Assembly: GCA_910585095.1 (NCBI GenBank)
Contig: CAJUBU010000004.1
Location: forward strand, 100,534 to 164,533
Reading direction: 5' to 3'
DNA: 64,000 bases
Source of the DNA: an uncultured Lachnospira sp.
GTDB lineage: Bacteria > Bacillota > Clostridia > Lachnospirales > Lachnospiraceae
Part shown: positions 61,521 through 64,000 of the stretch, piece by piece
Layout of the letters: the number at the start of each line of letters is the position of its first letter
How positions within the stretch are numbered: position 1 is the stretch's first letter
Program-made: the position numbers and the translations under genes
The notes under the pieces: model-generated
What the model was told of the DNA's origin: nothing
Database searches by the model: none
Seen by the model: only the letters and a program-made list of their open reading frames with translations

Positions 61521-61559
61521 AAGTGAACGTATTATTTATTTTTTTATTGATATTTTTTA

Positions 61560-61587
61560 TTGACATATTTTTATATAGTGATATAAT
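61560..61587 (+). promoter_or_regulatory. Promoter of the HMA-P1B ATPase operon
   Basis: A perfect TTGACA (61560-61565), 16-nt spacer, and perfect TATAAT (61582-61587). The operator described next starts 8 nt downstream. Confidence 0.8.
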
Positions 61588-61595
61588 ATACTCAA

Positions 61596-61619
61596 ACATA
61601 TGAATGATTGTTCATATGT
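61596..61619. promoter_or_regulatory. ArsR/SmtB-type metal operator
   Basis: A perfect 9-bp inverted repeat, ACATATGAA and TTCATATGT, with 6 nt between. Family knowledge: ArsR/SmtB metal sensors (CadC, CzrA, SmtB) bind ATATGAA-N6-TTCATAT-type sites over start regions. Its place at about +1 to +25 of a metal exporter operon strongly suggests metal-responsive repression. The sensor gene is not in the window. Confidence 0.75.
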
Positions 61620-61848
61620 GCAATTATATTAAACAGGGTATTCATAAAGTGATATAAAAGTTTTGTGCTACTATAAAAGATAATTTTTTTTACTTAGCTT
61701 CATTAGACCAGTGGCAGTGGTGAAAAGGATTACAGTTATTCAATTAGCTGTAAATCGTTTACAAAACATAATATTTCATAAGGATAACTTGCAAAATAAT
61801 ATTAAATAGTTGATTAAAGTATATTTTTAGTAAGAATGGAGGATTATT
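61620..61848 (+). other. Long untranslated leader of the metal ATPase operon
   Basis: About 230 nt separate the promoter from the HMA gene. GATTACAG pairs with CTGTAAATC around 61728-61757, and a TTTTTTTT run lies at about 61685-61692. I see no known riboswitch consensus and no coding frame with a ribosome site until the GGAGG at 61838. The tail, TATATTTTTAGTAAG, resembles the end of the hairpin leaders at 56221 and 57870. Confidence 0.4.
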
Positions 61849-62067
61849 ATGAAAAAGACGTATAAGATTGAAGTGGATTGTGCGAATTGTGCAAATAAGA
61901 TGGAGGAAGCAGCAAAGAAGACGCCAGGCGTTCAAGATGCGATAGTTAATTTTATGACATTAAAAATGTCTGTTGAATTTGAAGAAGGCGCTGATATCAA
62001 AGCTGTTATGAAACAAGTTGTTAAAAATTGTAAAGTCGTAGAAGATGATTGTGAGATTTATTTATGA
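61849..62067 (+). CDS. Heavy-metal-associated (HMA) domain protein
   Basis: The 72-residue ferredoxin-fold protein has the metal-binding motif as DCANCANKMEEAAKK, with CxxC in the standard loop. It overlaps the ATPase gene by 4 nt (ATGA), so the pair are translationally coupled. HMA domains usually form the N-terminus of P1B ATPases; here the domain is a separate polypeptide and may deliver metal to the pump. A C-terminal Asp/Glu/Cys stretch (VVEDDCEIYL) could add a ligand. Confidence 0.9.
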   Translation: MKKTYKIEVDCANCANKMEEAAKKTPGVQDAIVNFMTLKMSVEFEEGADIKAVMKQVVKNCKVVEDDCEIYL

Positions 62068-63932
62068 GTAAAAAACAAAAAAAAGCACTTATTCGCATTA
62101 TTTGTTCAACGATATTAATTATTGTATTATCCTTTCTTCCAATAAAAGGGTATGTGCGGTTTGGATTATTTATGATACCCTATTTAATTATTGGATATGA
62201 CATATTAAAGAAAGCAATCAAAGGAATTTTAAAAAGACAAGTATTCGATGAAAATTTTTTGATGGCAGTTGCGACAGTTGGCGCTATTATTTTGGGGGAC
62301 TATACCGAAGGCGTTGCCGTTATGTTATTTTATCAAATTGGAGAGCTTTTTCAAAGTTATGCTGTTGGTAAAAGCAGAAAAAATATCAGTGAATTAATGG
62401 ATATAAGACCAGATTATGCCAATGTTGAAGTAGATGGAAAACTGGAAAAGGTAGATCCTGATGAGGTGGAGAAAGGTTCTGTTATTGTTGTAAAACCAGG
62501 CGAGAAACTTCCTATTGATGGTATTGTAGTTGACGGGAATGCTACGTTAAATACAAGTGCGCTTACTGGAGAAAGTATGCCAAGAGAAGTAACCGTAGGT
62601 GATGAGGTTATTAGCGGCTGTATTAATATGAATGGGGTGTTAAAGGTTCAAACGACAAGAGAATTTGGTGAGTCAACGGTTTCAAAGATACTTGACCTTG
62701 TGGAGAACGCAAGTTCTAAAAAGTCTAAATCGGAAAATTTTATTACGAAATTTGCACGAGTATACACACCAGCAGTCTGTTATGCATCGTTGGCGCTTGC
62801 TGTTTTGCCGCCATTGTTTTCAATGCTGATATTAAAAGCCGATGTAAATTGGCAAGTATGGATATATAGAGCATTGACATTTTTGGTTATAAGCTGTCCT
62901 TGTGCGCTTGTTATTAGTATTCCTCTTAGCTTTTTTGCAGGAATCGGAGGAGCGAGCAAAAAGGGTATACTTGTAAAAGGTTCAAATTATTTAGAGATTC
63001 TTGCCGATACGAAATATGTTGTGTTTGATAAAACAGGAACAATGACGCAGGGGGTATTTGAAGTAAGTGGAATCCATCATAATCATATAGCTGATGAAAA
63101 GTTATTAGAATATGCAGCTTTAGCAGAAAGTTATTCATCCCATCCGATTAGTCTTAGTATAAAGCGTGCTTATGGAAAAGATATTGACCCTGATAGAGTA
63201 AGTAATATAGAAGAAATAAGCGGGCATGGTGTTGTGGCAACGGTTGATGGTATAAAAGTGGCAGCAGGAAATGCTAAATTGATGAATCAGCTTGGAATAG
63301 AATGTATGAATTGTCATCATATAGGCACAGTTATTCATATGGCTGTTGATGGAATGTATGAAGGTCATATTTTAATATCCGATGTATTAAAGCCAACAGC
63401 AAAAGAAGCGGTGAAAAAGTTAAAGAAAACAGGTGTTGCAAAAACAGTAATGCTTACAGGTGATGCAAAAGCTGTGGCAGATAAGATAGCAAAAGAATTG
63501 CAAATTGAAGAAGTTTATTCAGAATTGCTGCCAGCAGATAAGGTTGTAAAGGTGGAGGAACTTCTTTCACAAAAACGAAATAAAGAAAAGCTTGCATTTG
63601 TCGGTGATGGAATAAACGATGCACCCGTGTTGTCCCGCGCAGATATTGGTATTGCAATGGGAGCGTTGGGTTCCGATGCGGCGATAGAAGCAGCCGATAT
63701 TGTATTGATGGATGATGACCCTGTAAAAATTGCAACAGCAATCCAGATTTCTAAAAAATGTTTAAGAATCGTATATGAAAATATTTATTTTGCAATAGGG
63801 ATAAAATTATTTTGTTTGTTGCTTGGTGCAATAGGCATAGCGAATATGTGGGCGGCAATTTTTGCCGATGTAGGTGTGATGGTGATTGCAGTTTTAAATG
63901 CCATTCGAGTATTGTATGTTCGTGATAATTAG
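62064..63932 (+). CDS. Zn/Cd/Pb-type P1B heavy-metal ATPase (CadA/ZntA-like)
   Basis: The 622-residue pump begins directly with membrane helices, lacking the usual N-terminal HMA domain. Motifs in order: actuator LTGESMPREV, membrane metal site SCPCALVISIPLSFF (CPC), phosphorylation site DKTGTMTQG, SSHP for nucleotide contact, MLTGD, and hinge VGDGINDAPVL. Late helices hold the Lys/Asp pattern of Zn/Cd exporters (FADVGVMVIAVLNAIR). It exports Zn(II)/Cd(II)/Pb(II). Regulated through the ArsR-type operator upstream. Confidence 0.93.
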   Translation: MSKKQKKALIRIICSTILIIVLSFLPIKGYVRFGLFMIPYLIIGYDILKKAIKGILKRQVFDENFLMAVATVGAIILGDYTEGVAVMLFYQIGELFQSYAVGKSRKNISELMDIRPDYANVEVDGKLEKVDPDEVEKGSVIVVKPGEKLPIDGIVVDGNATLNTSALTGESMPREVTVGDEVISGCINMNGVLKVQTTREFGESTVSKILDLVENASSKKSKSENFITKFARVYTPAVCYASLALAVLPPLFSMLILKADVNWQVWIYRALTFLVISCPCALVISIPLSFFAGIGGASKKGILVKGSNYLEILADTKYVVFDKTGTMTQGVFEVSGIHHNHIADEKLLEYAALAESYSSHPISLSIKRAYGKDIDPDRVSNIEEISGHGVVATVDGIKVAAGNAKLMNQLGIECMNCHHIGTVIHMAVDGMYEGHILISDVLKPTAKEAVKKLKKTGVAKTVMLTGDAKAVADKIAKELQIEEVYSELLPADKVVKVEELLSQKRNKEKLAFVGDGINDAPVLSRADIGIAMGALGSDAAIEAADIVLMDDDPVKIATAIQISKKCLRIVYENIYFAIGIKLFCLLLGAIGIANMWAAIFADVGVMVIAVLNAIRVLYVRDN

Positions 63933-63943
63933 GTTATGTGGAA

Positions 63944-64000
63944 TTTGTATCTGTATCATGGTCGTTCTATGACCTTGAACAAAAACTTATCTACAAGGCT
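63944..64000 (+). promoter_or_regulatory. Possible fifth copy of the recurrent leader (cut by window end)
   Basis: TTTGTATC (63944-63951) can pair with GA-ACAAA (63977-63983, one bulge). The loop opens TGT like the other copies but holds an extra small hairpin, GGTC with GACC. ACTTAT after the stem also matches copy 3. The expected AGAAATGAGG block and start codon would lie beyond the window. Confidence 0.35.

Overview
This 64 kb window is chromosomal DNA from a low-GC Gram-positive bacterium, most likely a gut Lachnospiraceae (Bacillota) member, possibly close to Lachnospira / [Eubacterium] eligens. The taxonomic call is inference. It rests on A+T-rich sequence with strong AGGAGG-type ribosome sites, the Firmicute gene order rimP-nusA-ylxR-ylxQ-infB-rbfA-nrnA-truB-ribF-rpsO-pnp, a galacturonate (pectin) catabolic set, very large secreted repeat proteins, and a Na+-pumping biotin decarboxylase locus. 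No rRNA, CRISPR array, prophage or replication origin is visible.

Layout. 0-8 kb: a cytidylate kinase-like protein, a CarD-type regulator, a 1517-residue secreted protein with about 13 Cys/His repeats preceded by a structured leader, a 34-residue micropeptide gene just behind it, an Rpn/PD-(D/E)XK nuclease-like gene with a 12-bp repeat tract, and tRNA-Glu(CTC). 8-20 kb: the core translation/transcription operon, then rpsO with its leader, pnp, a HIT protein and a YebC-type protein. 20-22 kb: a PilZ (c-di-GMP type) protein and a zinc-ribbon protein. 22-29.4 kb: uxaC facing away from uxaB-uxaA-kdgA-kdgK, which together carry galacturonate to pyruvate and glyceraldehyde-3-phosphate. 29.4-39 kb: a Big_2 repeat surface protein, an alpha/beta hydrolase, a membrane TPR protein and an NfnAB-like electron-bifurcating pair. 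39-42 kb: a TetR regulator divergent from an ABC exporter, and a small membrane protein.

42.5-52 kb is a very A+T-rich, tightly packed cell-surface glycan island: FAD oxidoreductase, two GT2 transferases, NAD-dependent epimerase, TIM-barrel isomerase, paired SMR-type membrane proteins and a 1363-residue membrane protein. It looks like a polyprenyl-phosphate-sugar synthesis, flipping and transfer system. thiN and an IS3-family transposase remnant follow. 53.8-59.4 kb is a sodium-pump decarboxylase operon that unusually holds two different carboxyltransferase subunits around one biotin carrier. The end carries an acetyltransferase, a GreA-type factor, an unrecognised gene, and a metal-chaperone-like HMA protein overlapping a Zn/Cd-type P1B ATPase behind an ArsR-type operator.

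The most unusual non-coding signal is a recurrent 5'-leader in front of at least four unrelated genes (19.3, 39.7, 42.3 and 53.6 kb), with a possible fifth copy at the window end and a shorter relative before rimP. It has an 8-bp stem closing a 12-nt loop, followed by a conserved block that contains the Shine-Dalgarno. In two copies the loop can pair with that block, as in a pseudoknot. A second shared leader type precedes kdgK, the biotin carrier and the oadA-like gene.
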